Source of the DNA: Candidatus Kaiserbacteria bacterium
GTDB taxonomy: Bacteria; Patescibacteriota; Minisyncoccia; Phycocordibacterales; UBA2100
Assembly (NCBI GenBank): GCA_021413775.1
Contig: JAIOPS010000007.1
Coordinates: forward strand, 1 to 34,266
Direction: 5' to 3'
Length of the DNA stretch: 34,266 bases
Under the pieces are notes generated by a model that saw nothing but the letters and a program-made list of their open reading frames with translations, did not search any database and was not told where the DNA came from. Both the position numbers and the translations under genes were made by a program. Below are positions 1 through 11,568 of this stretch, piece after piece; position 1 is the first letter of the stretch, and every line of letters starts with the position of its first letter.

Positions 1-249
1 CGTGCGCGCCAGGTAGCCGATGCGGCATTGGACGCAGGACTGCGCGACGAAAACATACTTCAATACGATACTGGTGAGGCTGAGCGTGCCGCGGACGAGC
101 TCGCGCTCGATATGCGGGAAGGGGACGTGGTCCTCGTAAAAGGTTCACAATCGATGCGGCTCGAGCGACTCGTTCGTGGCATCATGGCGGAGCCGCTTAA
201 AGCAGCAGAGCTGCTCGTGCGGACAGACCCAGAGTGGGAGATACGGTAG
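1..249 (+). CDS. murF: UDP-N-acetylmuramoyl-tripeptide--D-alanyl-D-alanine ligase, C-terminal fragment (5' truncated by window)
   Basis: Frame open from base 1 (RARQVADAALDAGLRDENI...); C-terminal Mur ligase motif DVVLVKGSQSMRLERLVRGIMAEP. Confidence 0.85.
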   Translation, partial: RARQVADAALDAGLRDENILQYDTGEAERAADELALDMREGDVVLVKGSQSMRLERLVRGIMAEPLKAAELLVRTDPEWEIR

Positions 250-271
250 CTTCAAACGTCAGTAAGGAGAG

Positions 272-613
272 CTAATAACCTCTTCCCGTTAAGGCTAACT
301 TAACCCCATAGTAGGCACACTGAATATGCGAATGATTGAGCCGAGCGCCGCAATAGTGGATAGGATTACGAATACCCCTTGTCTCAAGCCGAATGGAAAG
401 ATTTTGAATGTCCGACTTCGTACCTACGACATCAACATCGTTGAGCGTCCAGCCTCGCTTGCTCAGGCCACCAACAATATCTAAATTCAAGCCTGACAAA
501 TGCGGACGTATTTCTTCAAGCGTGATTTTTTGATATTTGTGACCAAGTAACGGCATCATAAATTTCTTGCCCATTGCTATAGAAATGTTCTTGCAGATTC
601 TACAGTCCGCCAT
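272..613 (-). CDS. hypothetical protein, possibly a small nucleotidyltransferase-fold protein
   Basis: 113-aa ORF; GGLSKRGWTLNDVDVVG segment weakly resembles the G..S...(N/S)D(I/V)D NTase motif; TATACT lies 7 nt before the ATG on the minus strand. Confidence 0.5.
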   Translation of the reverse strand: MADCRICKNISIAMGKKFMMPLLGHKYQKITLEEIRPHLSGLNLDIVGGLSKRGWTLNDVDVVGTKSDIQNLSIRLETRGIRNPIHYCGARLNHSHIQCAYYGVKLALTGRGY

Positions 614-639
614 ACAAGAAAGTATACACGCTTATTTTT

Positions 640-711
640 TGACCCCACGGGGAATCGAACCCCGATTAACGGCTTGAGAAGCCGGCGTCCTAACCGTTAG
701 ACGATGGGGCC
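640..711 (-). tRNA. tRNA-Glu (anticodon CTC)
   Basis: Reverse complement folds as GGCCCCA/TGGGGTC acceptor, GTC/GAC D-stem, CGGC-TTCTCAA-GCCG anticodon arm, CGGGG-TTCGATT-CCCCG T arm; CCA not encoded. Confidence 0.9.
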
Positions 712-833
712 TTCGTATTGAAGGCTTCGTGCGAAATAGTATCAAAAAACCTCCCTTTTGCCAGAGAAACGGGGGAAACTCAGTACCCAATCGGGATCGA
801 AGTACCCGAGTCGAACAGTGTTAGACTGTCGAC

Positions 834-1301
834 ATGGATACAGCAACCGCACGAAAGTCGGCGTTGGATTTTCTTAAAAGTCATAAGACAGGCGTGCTCT
901 CAACAGCATCACTCGAGGGGCAGCCGCATGCGAGCGCGGTCTATTACATGTGCGACGATGATTTCAACATATACTTCGTCACCCTCATCACGAGCAGAAA
1001 ATTCGCCGCGATAAAAGCCAATCCGAAGGTTGCCTTCGTCGTCGGTAGGCAAGATGTTCCTCAGACCGTGCAGCTTGAAGGTACTGCGGAGGAAATTACG
1101 TACAACGAGGAAAAATCGCAGCGGGTCGCCGACCTCGTGGAAATACTGACATCGAACAGTGCATACTATCCGCCTATAGCGCAACTCGACCGCTCAGAAA
1201 TCGTCGTCGTGTGGGTAAAGCCGCTCTGGCTGCGCTGGGCCGACTACGCCGCGTTCAAGTCGGGGACGAGTGAGGTGTGTACGGAGATTCCGTTGCAATA
1301 A
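834..1301 (+). CDS. pyridoxamine 5'-phosphate oxidase family (FMN-binding split barrel) protein
   Basis: [37 protein letters not shown]...[18 protein letters not shown] is typical of the PNPOx-like family. Confidence 0.85.
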   Translation: MDTATARKSALDFLKSHKTGVLSTASLEGQPHASAVYYMCDDDFNIYFVTLITSRKFAAIKANPKVAFVVGRQDVPQTVQLEGTAEEITYNEEKSQRVADLVEILTSNSAYYPPIAQLDRSEIVVVWVKPLWLRWADYAAFKSGTSEVCTEIPLQ

Positions 1302-1306
1302 GGGGT

Positions 1307-1747
1307 ATGCATTACCTGCATACAATGGTCCGCATTTCGAATCTGGATGCTGCGCTGGAATTCTACACGCATGCACTCGGCTTGGAAGAAGTAAGCAGGC
1401 GGGATAACGAGCAAGGCAAGTATACGAACGTGTTTTTAAAAGCACCGGGAGATGATGTCGATATGTCAGTGCGCAAAGCGCCGCTGATTGAACTCACGTA
1501 TAACTGGCAGCCGGAAGAATATACAGGCGGAAGGAATTTCGGCCATCTCGCATTCGCCGTTGAAAATATCTATGAGTACTGCGCACGGTTGCAGTCGCGC
1601 GGCATCATAATCAACCGTCCGCCGCGCGACGGGAGGATGGCGTTCGTCAAAAGTCCCGACGGCATTTCCGTTGAACTCCTCCAGATAGGTGATGCACTTC
1701 CGCTAGCTGAGCCCTGGCTCTCCATGCCGAATACCGGTACGTGGTAA
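1307..1747 (+). CDS. VOC/glyoxalase I family protein (lactoylglutathione lyase-like)
   Basis: [34 protein letters not shown]...[25 protein letters not shown]...[14 protein letters not shown]; internal ATG at 1307 preferred over 1277. Confidence 0.88.
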   Translation: MHYLHTMVRISNLDAALEFYTHALGLEEVSRRDNEQGKYTNVFLKAPGDDVDMSVRKAPLIELTYNWQPEEYTGGRNFGHLAFAVENIYEYCARLQSRGIIINRPPRDGRMAFVKSPDGISVELLQIGDALPLAEPWLSMPNTGTW

Positions 1748-1757
1748 ATCATAGTGT

Positions 1758-2624
1758 ATGAAAGAATTTCCTCGTGTGCCGACTCGCGCCCCCGAAGGCG
1801 AAAACAGTAATGGCACCGAGGCGGTCGCCGACGGCCTTGCTGAGCTTGCGGAAAACGTGCGAGAAAATATACGGGCGCATGTCGAGCTTCGTTTGCGTTT
1901 TGCCAATGCGGTTAGCCGGGTTAAAGGCATTTCATTTACGGAGGCTTTGAAGGAGTACACGGATTTCTATAAGCGCGTCACCGGGGAGTGGCCGCGGAAC
2001 TGGCCCGAAGAGACGGAAGAGGCGCGTAAGAAATGGGACTCTTTTGTGGAGCCTGTAGTTTCCGCGTCTTCGCAGGAAGAGGTCGAGACTGTTTTTATGT
2101 CCGCATACGTCCGCACAATGCGACAGAGCACCGACCACACAAATGAATCCTTTTGGCCGTTCAGGTATGACCCTCCGACGGACGGAGTGCTGAGCTTGCA
2201 TTTCGGAAGTATGGCCATGACACCGGACCAGCAGCTGGGACAGCCCGGTGTGTTGAGCAAAGAGAGGTTTGAAGAGCAACGCGCAAAATTGAAAGCACTG
2301 TTTTCCGAAGTGAAAGAAAAATATCCCGATGTACGCGAGGTGCGCGGAGGTTCCTGGCTGTACAACCGCGAGGCGTATCGGCGCCTCTTTCCCGCTTCGT
2401 ATACGGCAACTCATACGGTTCGTCGAAACGGGAAATTTCAGGGCGGGGGTACATGGGGGCAGTTTCGGACGAAAGACGGCGGGGTCAATAAAGAGTCTCG
2501 TGATACGTTCATTCAAAATCTCACTCACTTGAATCCCGATGCTCTGGATGATGCGTTTCCGCTGCAGACCTGGCTTGTACAAGCGCCCATCGAAGATTTT
2601 TACAAGGAGTATGGGATTGAATAA
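1758..2624 (+). CDS. conserved hypothetical protein
   Basis: 288-aa ORF with no stronger competing frame; contains REVRGGSWLYNREAYRRLFPASY; no family recognised. Confidence 0.7.
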   Translation: MKEFPRVPTRAPEGENSNGTEAVADGLAELAENVRENIRAHVELRLRFANAVSRVKGISFTEALKEYTDFYKRVTGEWPRNWPEETEEARKKWDSFVEPVVSASSQEEVETVFMSAYVRTMRQSTDHTNESFWPFRYDPPTDGVLSLHFGSMAMTPDQQLGQPGVLSKERFEEQRAKLKALFSEVKEKYPDVREVRGGSWLYNREAYRRLFPASYTATHTVRRNGKFQGGGTWGQFRTKDGGVNKESRDTFIQNLTHLNPDALDDAFPLQTWLVQAPIEDFYKEYGIE

Positions 2625-2642
2625 TGTGGTAATCTCTTTGGT

Positions 2643-4248
<1,606 letters not shown>

Positions 4249-4298
4249 ACCGGATAGAATATAGCCTTTTTAGGCTTACGTAGAGCCATTATTTGCCA

Positions 4299-4327
4299 TT
4301 GACAGTGGTGTCTAAATGTGCTAGTAT
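4299..4327 (+). promoter_or_regulatory. sigma70-type promoter upstream of the 3D-domain gene
   Basis: TTGACA (4299-4304), 17-nt spacer, TAGTAT (4322-4327) with extended -10 TGC. Confidence 0.75.
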
Positions 4328-4357
4328 CCTACATGTGGGGTGCGCCCCGCAACTAAC

Positions 4358-4945
4358 ATGGGAATCATCAGCACGGCCCTTATGGGGCTTTTCGTTTTAT
4401 CAGGATTGAGCGGTTCGCCGGCATTTGCCATGGCGACAACCACTCCTTCCGTCACATACATTGAGAACGTCGGATTCACCGTCGGCATGACCGGCTACAA
4501 TGCGGTCCCCGAACAGACCGACGGAGATCCGTATACAACGGCGAGCGGTGCATACTCCAATCCGGAAATCGTGGCCGCACGCTCACAGGACCTCGCGGAT
4601 ACGCTGCCGTTCGGCACGGTCATTTCAGTAACGCCGCCGGAAAATGAATCACCGGAATGCGGCGCCTCTCTCGTGGATGACGACATCGGCCTTCGTGTGA
4701 TTGCAGATTCGATGCACTACAGAAAGCGCGAACAGATAGACATTCTTCTGCCCGCAGAGAAAACAGTGCGAGCAAACGGAAAGCATGTGAACCCTGCGGT
4801 CGCGCTCGGTGTATGTGAAGGCGTCGTCATACATGTTGTAGGAATGATTGATATACATCACATGCCGAAAAATCAGGAGGAGCTTCGTGCCCGGGTCGGG
4901 TACCTTCCGAAAGCGGATGTACAGTCACTCGCGGTATCGAAGTAG
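4358..4945 (+). CDS. secreted 3D-domain (double-psi beta-barrel) protein
   Basis: Signal peptide MGIISTALMGLFVLSGLSGSPAFAMA; VGMTGYNAVPEQTDGDPYTTASG...LADTLPFGTVI matches the 3D-domain pattern; ORF track begins at GTG 4340. Confidence 0.75.
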   Translation: MGIISTALMGLFVLSGLSGSPAFAMATTTPSVTYIENVGFTVGMTGYNAVPEQTDGDPYTTASGAYSNPEIVAARSQDLADTLPFGTVISVTPPENESPECGASLVDDDIGLRVIADSMHYRKREQIDILLPAEKTVRANGKHVNPAVALGVCEGVVIHVVGMIDIHHMPKNQEELRARVGYLPKADVQSLAVSK

Positions 4946-4963
4946 CGCGCGTATAATCGTCGC

Positions 4964-5836
4964 ATGAGACCGGCGTACATAGTTCAGATAGTAACGCCGA
5001 AGAAGTTCGAGCTGGACGGCTTGTGGCTCGGTCCTAAAAAAGCAAAAAAAGTGGTCGTGTGGGTACATGGGCTCGGTAGCTCCATGTTCCGCAAGCTCGG
5101 TATCGCGGACGAACTTGTCGACAACGAGACGGCCGTTCTCGTTTTTAATAATCGCGGCCATGACAAGATTGCCCGCATTCACAAGACGAGCGGAAAGAGT
5201 TTCAAAGGCGGTTCCGTCCATGAGGTCTTCACCGAGTGTGTCGACGACATCGATGGTGCAGTCAGATACGCGCGAGAAAACGGTGCGAAGCAGATTTTTG
5301 TAGTCGGACATTCGACCGGGTGCCAAAAGGCGGCTTATTGGGGAAGTAAACGAAAGGCCGTCGCGGACGGGATTATCCTCCTCTCTCCGATGAGCGATTA
5401 CTCGGCCGAGCGCATGGCGAGCGGGAAGAAGGCACTCGTGCGTGCGGAAAAGGTCGCGCGCGCCATGGTCGCCAAGGGTCGTGCACACGACGTGCTTCCT
5501 GAAAGCGTCTGGCCCTGGCCGTGGATTGCCGATGCGCAACGTTTTTTGAGCCTCTATACAGGCAAGAGTCCTGAGGAAATCTTCACATACTGGGAGCCTC
5601 AGCGGCCGTCGGCAACCCTTCGAAGGGTAACAACGTCGCTTCTTGCCGTGATACCCGAAAAAGACGAGTACGCGGAGATGTCGACCAAAACGATAGGTAA
5701 GTGGTTTGCCGCCAATGTACACAACGGCACCGCGCTCGTGTTTCCCGGCGCAGGACATAGCTTCAGGGGTCATGAGAAGGACATCGCACGCTCAATTCGC
5801 GCGTTCATGAAAGAGAAGCCCCCGTCAAACGTCTAA
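4964..5836 (+). CDS. alpha/beta hydrolase
   Basis: VVVWVHGLGSSMFRKLG, nucleophile elbow VVGHSTGCQKA, C-terminal PGAGHSFRGHE. Confidence 0.85.
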   Translation: MRPAYIVQIVTPKKFELDGLWLGPKKAKKVVVWVHGLGSSMFRKLGIADELVDNETAVLVFNNRGHDKIARIHKTSGKSFKGGSVHEVFTECVDDIDGAVRYARENGAKQIFVVGHSTGCQKAAYWGSKRKAVADGIILLSPMSDYSAERMASGKKALVRAEKVARAMVAKGRAHDVLPESVWPWPWIADAQRFLSLYTGKSPEEIFTYWEPQRPSATLRRVTTSLLAVIPEKDEYAEMSTKTIGKWFAANVHNGTALVFPGAGHSFRGHEKDIARSIRAFMKEKPPSNV

Positions 5837-5884
5837 GGTATGTCTAAGGTATACTGAAAAAGGGTTTATTCATCAATATTTTTT

Positions 5885-6499
5885 ATGAATCAGAGCAAAA
5901 GCGTGTGGGCAGGAGCGGTGGTCATCGTTGTTCTCGCGGTTCTTGTGATGTGGTGGGTTATGGCAAGCCGTCCGCTTGTCTCGTCAACCGATGTTCCGCC
6001 GGTGGCCGAATCCGGCTCGGGTGAAACAGCGCCGACTGATGTAACAGCCGGTTCGAACGTCGCTATTACCAAGGTGAGTCGTTCGTCTCAGAACGTGACC
6101 ACCATCATGAAAAATTTGCCGAGCACGTCGCAGTTCAACGCGCTCTTCAATGCCTCGGGTGTCGCGTCATCTATCAGCGCGACCGGTAAGTACACAATTT
6201 TCGTGCCGACAAACGGCGCATTTGCGCAGCTCGCAGGCGGAATGATTTCCGGCATGACATCCGCAGAGAAACTGCGTCTCGTTAAATATCACATCATCTC
6301 GGGCACAGCGGTTGACGTAGATGCGGAGGTGGCCGGCTCCATGCAGGCACTCTCCGGTGACTACTTGAACTTCAGCTACGGAGAAAACAAAATCCCGATG
6401 GTCAACAGCGCGATTACTATCACGGAATACACCGGCAAAAACGGCACAGTGTATCTCATCGACAACGTTCTTCTTCCGCCCAAAAAGTCGGGTATCTAA
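5885..6499 (+). CDS. membrane-anchored fasciclin-domain protein
   Basis: N-terminal TM helix; STSQFNALFNASGVASSISATGKYTIFVPTNGAFAQL...LVKYHIISGTAVD...GTVYLIDNVLLPP. Confidence 0.93.
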   Translation: MNQSKSVWAGAVVIVVLAVLVMWWVMASRPLVSSTDVPPVAESGSGETAPTDVTAGSNVAITKVSRSSQNVTTIMKNLPSTSQFNALFNASGVASSISATGKYTIFVPTNGAFAQLAGGMISGMTSAEKLRLVKYHIISGTAVDVDAEVAGSMQALSGDYLNFSYGENKIPMVNSAITITEYTGKNGTVYLIDNVLLPPKKSGI

Positions 6500-6512
6500 A
6501 TCCCGCTCTGAC

Positions 6513-6550
6513 CCGGCCGGCACATGAAAGTGCCGGCCGGTTCTGTTTTT
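6513..6550 (+). terminator. Rho-independent terminator after the fasciclin gene
   Basis: CCGGCCGGCAC-ATGAAA-GTGCCGGCCGG perfect 11-bp stem followed by TTCTGTTTTT. Confidence 0.9.
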
Positions 6551-6578
6551 CGGCGTTTTATATGCTAAAATCGCGCGC

Positions 6579-7316
6579 ATGTCGGAAGGTATCAATGTCG
6601 TACTTGCACCCGAGGTCATCACGACGCTCTGGGGAATTCCTATAACGAACACGCTCATCACGAGCTGGGCTGTCATTCTTGTCTTGTTCATCATCGCGCT
6701 CGCAATCGGCAGGAATCCGAAACTCATCCCCGGCCGTTTCCAACTGCTGCTCGAGTGGCTGTTCGGTTTCGTGTATGACTACATTGCCGAAACACTCGGC
6801 AGCCGGGAACTTGCCCGCAAATTTTTTCCGCTTCTTACGACGATATTCCTTTTTGTGTTTACATCGAATCTTCTCGAATTTACGCCGGGCATCGGGTCGA
6901 TAGGTTTATTCCACGAACACGAGTTCATTCCGCTTTTGCGGAGCGTGAACACGGACCTGAATGTGACGCTTATGCTCGCGATACTCGCGTTCCTCACCAT
7001 CGAGGTTACCGGCATCCTCGTCATAGGAGCCTGGAAGTACGCGGGCAAATTCCTGAATTTCCACTCTTTCATCGGTTTTTTCGTCGGCATTATCGAGTTC
7101 TTTTCGGAGCTGGCACGCGTCGTCTCATTTTCGTTCCGGCTTTTCGGAAACGTATTCGCGGGTGAGGTGCTCATCCTCGTCGTTACGCACTTCCTTCCCG
7201 TCATCGCGCCGGTCCCGGTCATGACCTTCGAAATCTTCGTCGGTTTCGTACAAGCCGCCATCTTCGCTCTGCTCACTCTCTTTTTCATCAAAATCGCAAT
7301 CACTGAAGCGCATTGA
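6579..7316 (+). CDS. atpB: F1Fo ATP synthase subunit a
   Basis: Hydrophobic; SFSFRLFGNVFAGEVL conserved Arg helix; first gene of the atp cluster. Confidence 0.96.
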   Translation: MSEGINVVLAPEVITTLWGIPITNTLITSWAVILVLFIIALAIGRNPKLIPGRFQLLLEWLFGFVYDYIAETLGSRELARKFFPLLTTIFLFVFTSNLLEFTPGIGSIGLFHEHEFIPLLRSVNTDLNVTLMLAILAFLTIEVTGILVIGAWKYAGKFLNFHSFIGFFVGIIEFFSELARVVSFSFRLFGNVFAGEVLILVVTHFLPVIAPVPVMTFEIFVGFVQAAIFALLTLFFIKIAITEAH

Positions 7317-7340
7317 TTGGCTGATTTTGCGTGATAATAT
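7313..7340 (+). promoter_or_regulatory. candidate internal promoter ahead of atpE
   Basis: TTGATT (7313-7318), 16-nt spacer, TAATAT (7335-7340) with extended TGA. Confidence 0.55.
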
Positions 7341-7368
7341 ACAGGCGGTCGGATCTTTATTAATGTAA

Positions 7369-7611
<243 letters not shown>

Positions 7612-7746
7612 TTTGGACGCACTGCTTCGTTGGTCATCAGCGAACTGCGTTCATCGTGCGACGTGTACGACTCGCTTGTTCGCTTCGACCGCCTCGCATT
7701 GCATCCCAAATTAAACAAACAGACGGTAATCGGATATCAGAAAATT

Positions 7747-8196
7747 ATGGATCAACTCTTCGCAGCATTCGGAGTCAATTGGAAACTCCTCCTCATACAG
7801 GCGGTGAATTTCGGATTGCTCCTGTCGCTTCTTTCGTACTTTCTCTACAAGCCGCTTCTCAAGATTATTGATGAGCGCAGAGATAAGGTAGCGGAGGGCG
7901 TTCGCAAATCCGAAGAAGCCGGTCGTCAACTTGATGACGCAAAGCAGGAGGGAGCAGAGATGGTCGGCCGCGCCGCTCGCGAAGCCGAGCAATTAGTCGC
8001 AACAGCCCGCGGACGCGCCGATGAGAAGGGCTTGGAAATTCTGAAGACAGCGGAGAGCCGCGCGGATGCTCTCATGAAAGACGCTCAGGCACGGGCAGAG
8101 GAAGCAAAGCGGCAGGCAATGCTGGAGAGTCAGAAGGATATCGCGCGCGCGGCAATGTTGGCGGCCGAAAAGATTCTTAAGGAAAAAGCGGCATAA
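7747..8196 (+). CDS. atpF: F1Fo ATP synthase subunit b
   Basis: MDQLFAAFGVNWKLLLIQAVNFGLLLSLLSYFLYKPLLKIIDERRDKVAEGV then a long charged helix; ATG 7747 preferred over ORF start 7630. Confidence 0.93.
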   Translation: MDQLFAAFGVNWKLLLIQAVNFGLLLSLLSYFLYKPLLKIIDERRDKVAEGVRKSEEAGRQLDDAKQEGAEMVGRAAREAEQLVATARGRADEKGLEILKTAESRADALMKDAQARAEEAKRQAMLESQKDIARAAMLAAEKILKEKAA

Positions 8197-8198
8197 CT

Positions 8199-8585
8199 AT
8201 GGAAGAAGCGTACGCTCAGGCTTTGTGGCGAATGGTTGAAAACGGTATGGACCACCGCAAAGCGGTAACGGCGCTTCGTGACATTTTGCAGTCGCATGGA
8301 CGCACCGCCCTGCTTCCGCGCGTTGCGAAGGCGTTTGAGCGCATTGCGGAGCGCGAAGCCAAGCGCACGGACATCGTGCTGACCGTTGCGCGGGAAGCCG
8401 ACGAACGCAGAGCCCATACGCAGGTAAAAGAGGCGCTTTCCGAGCTGCAGATTGATTCAAAGAGCCTCAAGACGCGAGTTGACCCGACGATTGTCGGCGG
8501 CTGGCGCCTCGAGGGTAACGGTGTTCTCGTGGATGCGAGTTATAAGAAAGCGCTTCTCGACATGTATAATCGGGCAATTCAATAA
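8199..8585 (+). CDS. atpH: F1Fo ATP synthase subunit delta (short form)
   Basis: Position between atpF and atpA; C-terminal [33 protein letters not shown] matches the delta/OSCP signature; only 128 aa. Confidence 0.85.
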   Translation: MEEAYAQALWRMVENGMDHRKAVTALRDILQSHGRTALLPRVAKAFERIAEREAKRTDIVLTVAREADERRAHTQVKEALSELQIDSKSLKTRVDPTIVGGWRLEGNGVLVDASYKKALLDMYNRAIQ

Positions 8586-8587
8586 TT

Positions 8588-10159
8588 ATGGACTCAACAA
8601 TCATCGAAAAGATAATAAAGGAGATAGAGCAGCATGCTCCGGCCCATGAAGGGCAGCATGTCGGGCGCGTTGTCGCTGTCGGAGATGGTGTCGTTGCTAT
8701 CGACGGGCTTACGAAATGCGTGATGAGCGAAGTCATTATTTTCGAAGAGGGGAAGGGTAAGAAACTTTCCGAAAATATGGAGACCCAGGGAGCGCTCTTC
8801 GGCCTCATTCTCAACCTCGAGGAAGACGGCGTCCGCGCGACTATTCTCGGAGACAGCGCGCGCGTATCCGAAGGCATGACGGTGAAGTCCACCGGCACGG
8901 TGCTCTCCGTTCCGTCCGGTGAAGAATTGCTCGGGCGCGTCGTGAGCGCTCTTGGAGAGCCGATTGACGGCAAAGGACCTTTCAAAAATACGACCATGAT
9001 GCCGGTCGAGCGGCAGGCGGCGGGTGTTATCGACCGCAAATCTGTTACGGTGCCGCTCCAGACGGGCATTAAGGCAATCGATGCCATGATTCCGATCGGT
9101 CGCGGCCAGCGCGAACTCATCATCGGTGACCGCGGCACGGGCAAGACAACCGTCGCGATTGACGCAATCATCAACCAGAAATACGAACCCGAGGCAACGC
9201 GCCCGATTTGTATTTATGTGGCCATCGGTCAGAAAGAATCAAAAACCGCCCGCATTTCTCAGCAGTTGCGCGAGCAGGGTGCCATGGACTACACCATCAT
9301 CGTGAACGCATCAGCCGCAGCACCTGCCGCTCTCCAGTACCTCGCGCCGTTCGCGGGAGTCGCCATCGGAGAGTACTTCATGGACCAGGGAAAAGACGTG
9401 CTTATCATTTACGATGATCTCTCCAAGCAGGCCGTTGCATACCGACAGCTTTCACTCTTGCTCCGCCGTCCGCCGGGCCGCGAAGCGTACCCGGGCGACG
9501 TTTTCTACTTGCACTCCCGCTTGCTCGAGCGCGCATGCCGCTTGAGTGATGAGAAGGGGGGAGGCTCGATTACCGCGCTGCCCATCATCGAAACACAGGA
9601 AGGCGATATCTCCGGCTACATTCCGACCAACGTGATTTCCATCACAGACGGGCAGATGTTCTTGATCACGGACCTCTTCAACAAGGGTATCCGCCCTGCA
9701 ATCGACGTCGGTATCTCCGTATCCCGCGTCGGTTCCGCCGCACAGACGAAAGCAATGAAAGGTGTCGCCGGCGGCATCAAGCTCGAGCTCGCGCAGTTCC
9801 GCGACCTTGAGGCGTTCATGCAGTTCGCCTCGGACCTCGACAAGGCGACGGCGGACCGCATCGAGACCGGCCGACGCATGGTGGAGGTATTGAAGCAAAA
9901 GAACGGTTCACCGATACCGCTCGATAAACAGGTCGCCGTCCTGTATGCCGCATCGCACGCATTTTTCCTTCAGGCGCCTGTCGCGAAAGTGACGGAAGTG
10001 GAGCAGCTCTACGTGGATTTCCTCGATTCCAACTACTCTTCCGTGCTTGCCGACATACAGAAGACAGCTCAGCTTTCGGAGGAAACAAAGAAGTCGCTCA
10101 ACCAGTCGATGGAAGAATTCAAACTCGCTCACGGGGAGTTGTTCACGGAGAACAAGTAG
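8588..10159 (+). CDS. atpA: F1Fo ATP synthase subunit alpha
   Basis: Walker [47 protein letters not shown]. Confidence 0.98.
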   Translation: MDSTIIEKIIKEIEQHAPAHEGQHVGRVVAVGDGVVAIDGLTKCVMSEVIIFEEGKGKKLSENMETQGALFGLILNLEEDGVRATILGDSARVSEGMTVKSTGTVLSVPSGEELLGRVVSALGEPIDGKGPFKNTTMMPVERQAAGVIDRKSVTVPLQTGIKAIDAMIPIGRGQRELIIGDRGTGKTTVAIDAIINQKYEPEATRPICIYVAIGQKESKTARISQQLREQGAMDYTIIVNASAAAPAALQYLAPFAGVAIGEYFMDQGKDVLIIYDDLSKQAVAYRQLSLLLRRPPGREAYPGDVFYLHSRLLERACRLSDEKGGGSITALPIIETQEGDISGYIPTNVISITDGQMFLITDLFNKGIRPAIDVGISVSRVGSAAQTKAMKGVAGGIKLELAQFRDLEAFMQFASDLDKATADRIETGRRMVEVLKQKNGSPIPLDKQVAVLYAASHAFFLQAPVAKVTEVEQLYVDFLDSNYSSVLADIQKTAQLSEETKKSLNQSMEEFKLAHGELFTENK

Positions 10160-10189
10160 ACTCGTGCAGGGGCATCCTTGCGCACGCAT

Positions 10190-11104
10190 ATGGCAAATCT
10201 CAAGAGCATTAAATCCAAAATAATCTCGTATAAGAAGACGGGCACCGTGACGCATGCCATGGAAGCAGTGTCGGCCGTGAAAATGCGTAAATCGCAGGAG
10301 CGGGCACTCGGCGGTCGCGCGTACTCCGCCGCGGCTCTTTCGGTGCTTGAGCGCCTCTCCGGTACCGCGGATCTCGCAAAGCATCCGCTTATGCAACCGG
10401 CAGCGGGTAAAACGTGCTTCATCGTCGTTGTATCCGATAAGGGACTTGCCGGTTCTCTCAACAGCGGCGTCATCCGCCGCGTGGAGGAAGACATGCGCAC
10501 GCGCAACCTGAAAAAGGAGGATGTCTGCATTATCGGCATCGGCCGCAGGGGAGCGGAACATTTCGCGAATCGCGGCTTCGAGGTCCTTCTCAAGAAAGAA
10601 AATCTCAGCGATGCGGCATCAGAGTCGAGTATTCTGGAAGTTACAAATCTCGTACTGGAATTGCATGCGGCCGGAAAAATCGGTACGGCGGTCGTCGCGT
10701 ATCAGAATTTCATTTCCACATTCGAACAGCAACCGGTGACGCGGCAAGTCGTTCCCATCACGCAGGATCTCATTAAAGAAATGATTGCCGGCATCCGTCC
10801 GGCGAAGGGGAAGTATGCGCCTCAAAGCGACGAAGCGGTCCGTCCGTCCGCGTATACGATTGAGCCCGATGCTGATACGGTACTTTCGATACTTCTCCCG
10901 CGTCTTCTGAATATCGCCGTGTTTTACGCAGTCCTTGAAGCCAAGGCGTCGGAACACTCAGCGCGCATGGTGGCGATGAAAAGCGCGACGGATAAAGCAA
11001 AGGAAATGGCGCACAACCTTACGCGTACGTTCAACAAAGTCCGACAAGCCGCAATCACCCGCGAGGTTTCCGAAATCACTTCGGGTATCGAAGCGATGCG
11101 CTAA
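10190..11104 (+). CDS. atpG: F1Fo ATP synthase subunit gamma
   Basis: MANLKSIKSKIISYKKTGTVTHAMEAVSAVKMRKSQ; C-terminal MKSATDKAKEMAHNLTRTFNKVRQAAITREVSEITSG. Confidence 0.96.
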   Translation: MANLKSIKSKIISYKKTGTVTHAMEAVSAVKMRKSQERALGGRAYSAAALSVLERLSGTADLAKHPLMQPAAGKTCFIVVVSDKGLAGSLNSGVIRRVEEDMRTRNLKKEDVCIIGIGRRGAEHFANRGFEVLLKKENLSDAASESSILEVTNLVLELHAAGKIGTAVVAYQNFISTFEQQPVTRQVVPITQDLIKEMIAGIRPAKGKYAPQSDEAVRPSAYTIEPDADTVLSILLPRLLNIAVFYAVLEAKASEHSARMVAMKSATDKAKEMAHNLTRTFNKVRQAAITREVSEITSGIEAMR

Positions 11105-11108
11105 TCGT

Positions 11109-11567
11109 ATGAGCACTCCGGCTGTCGAACGGTTCCGGGTGCGACTAGCGGTATATCTGATTCTTGAGCGCGACGGCAAGATTTTAATGATGCGTCGTGC
11201 AAACACCGGCTATCGGGACGGATTTTACGGTCTTGTTCAAGGTCATGCGGACGGCGGAGAGACGGTGCAGGAGGCGATGGCACGAGAGGCGAAAGAGGAG
11301 GTCGGCATCGTGATTGACCCGGCCGCGCTGAAAGTGGTGCATATTCAGCATTCTCCCGCAGAGAATGAACCGGGTCATGAATACGTATGCGTGTACATGA
11401 CGTGTAACACCTTGAGCGGAGAGCCGGTGAACGGTGAGCCGGATAAGTGCGATGACATCGCGTGGTTTGCAGAGGCGTCACTTCCTACGAACACGATTCC
11501 GAACGTCGTCGTCGCTCTCTCTGATATAGCGAGCGGACGGGTGTACGGCAATTGGGGTTGGAAATAA
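11109..11567 (+). CDS. Nudix hydrolase
   Basis: Nudix box GHADGGETVQEAMAREAKEEVGI. Confidence 0.95.
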   Translation: MSTPAVERFRVRLAVYLILERDGKILMMRRANTGYRDGFYGLVQGHADGGETVQEAMAREAKEEVGIVIDPAALKVVHIQHSPAENEPGHEYVCVYMTCNTLSGEPVNGEPDKCDDIAWFAEASLPTNTIPNVVVALSDIASGRVYGNWGWK

Positions 11568-11568
11568 T

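Noticed and set aside
718-1014. 98-aa plus-strand ORF overlapping the PNPOx gene
   Set aside because: Overlaps a clear PNPOx-family CDS in another frame and has no recognisable features.
7630-7746. N-terminal extension of atpF
   Set aside because: MVISELRSSCDVYDSLVRFDRLALHPKLNKQ has no b-subunit character; ATG 7747 begins a canonical b-subunit N-terminus.
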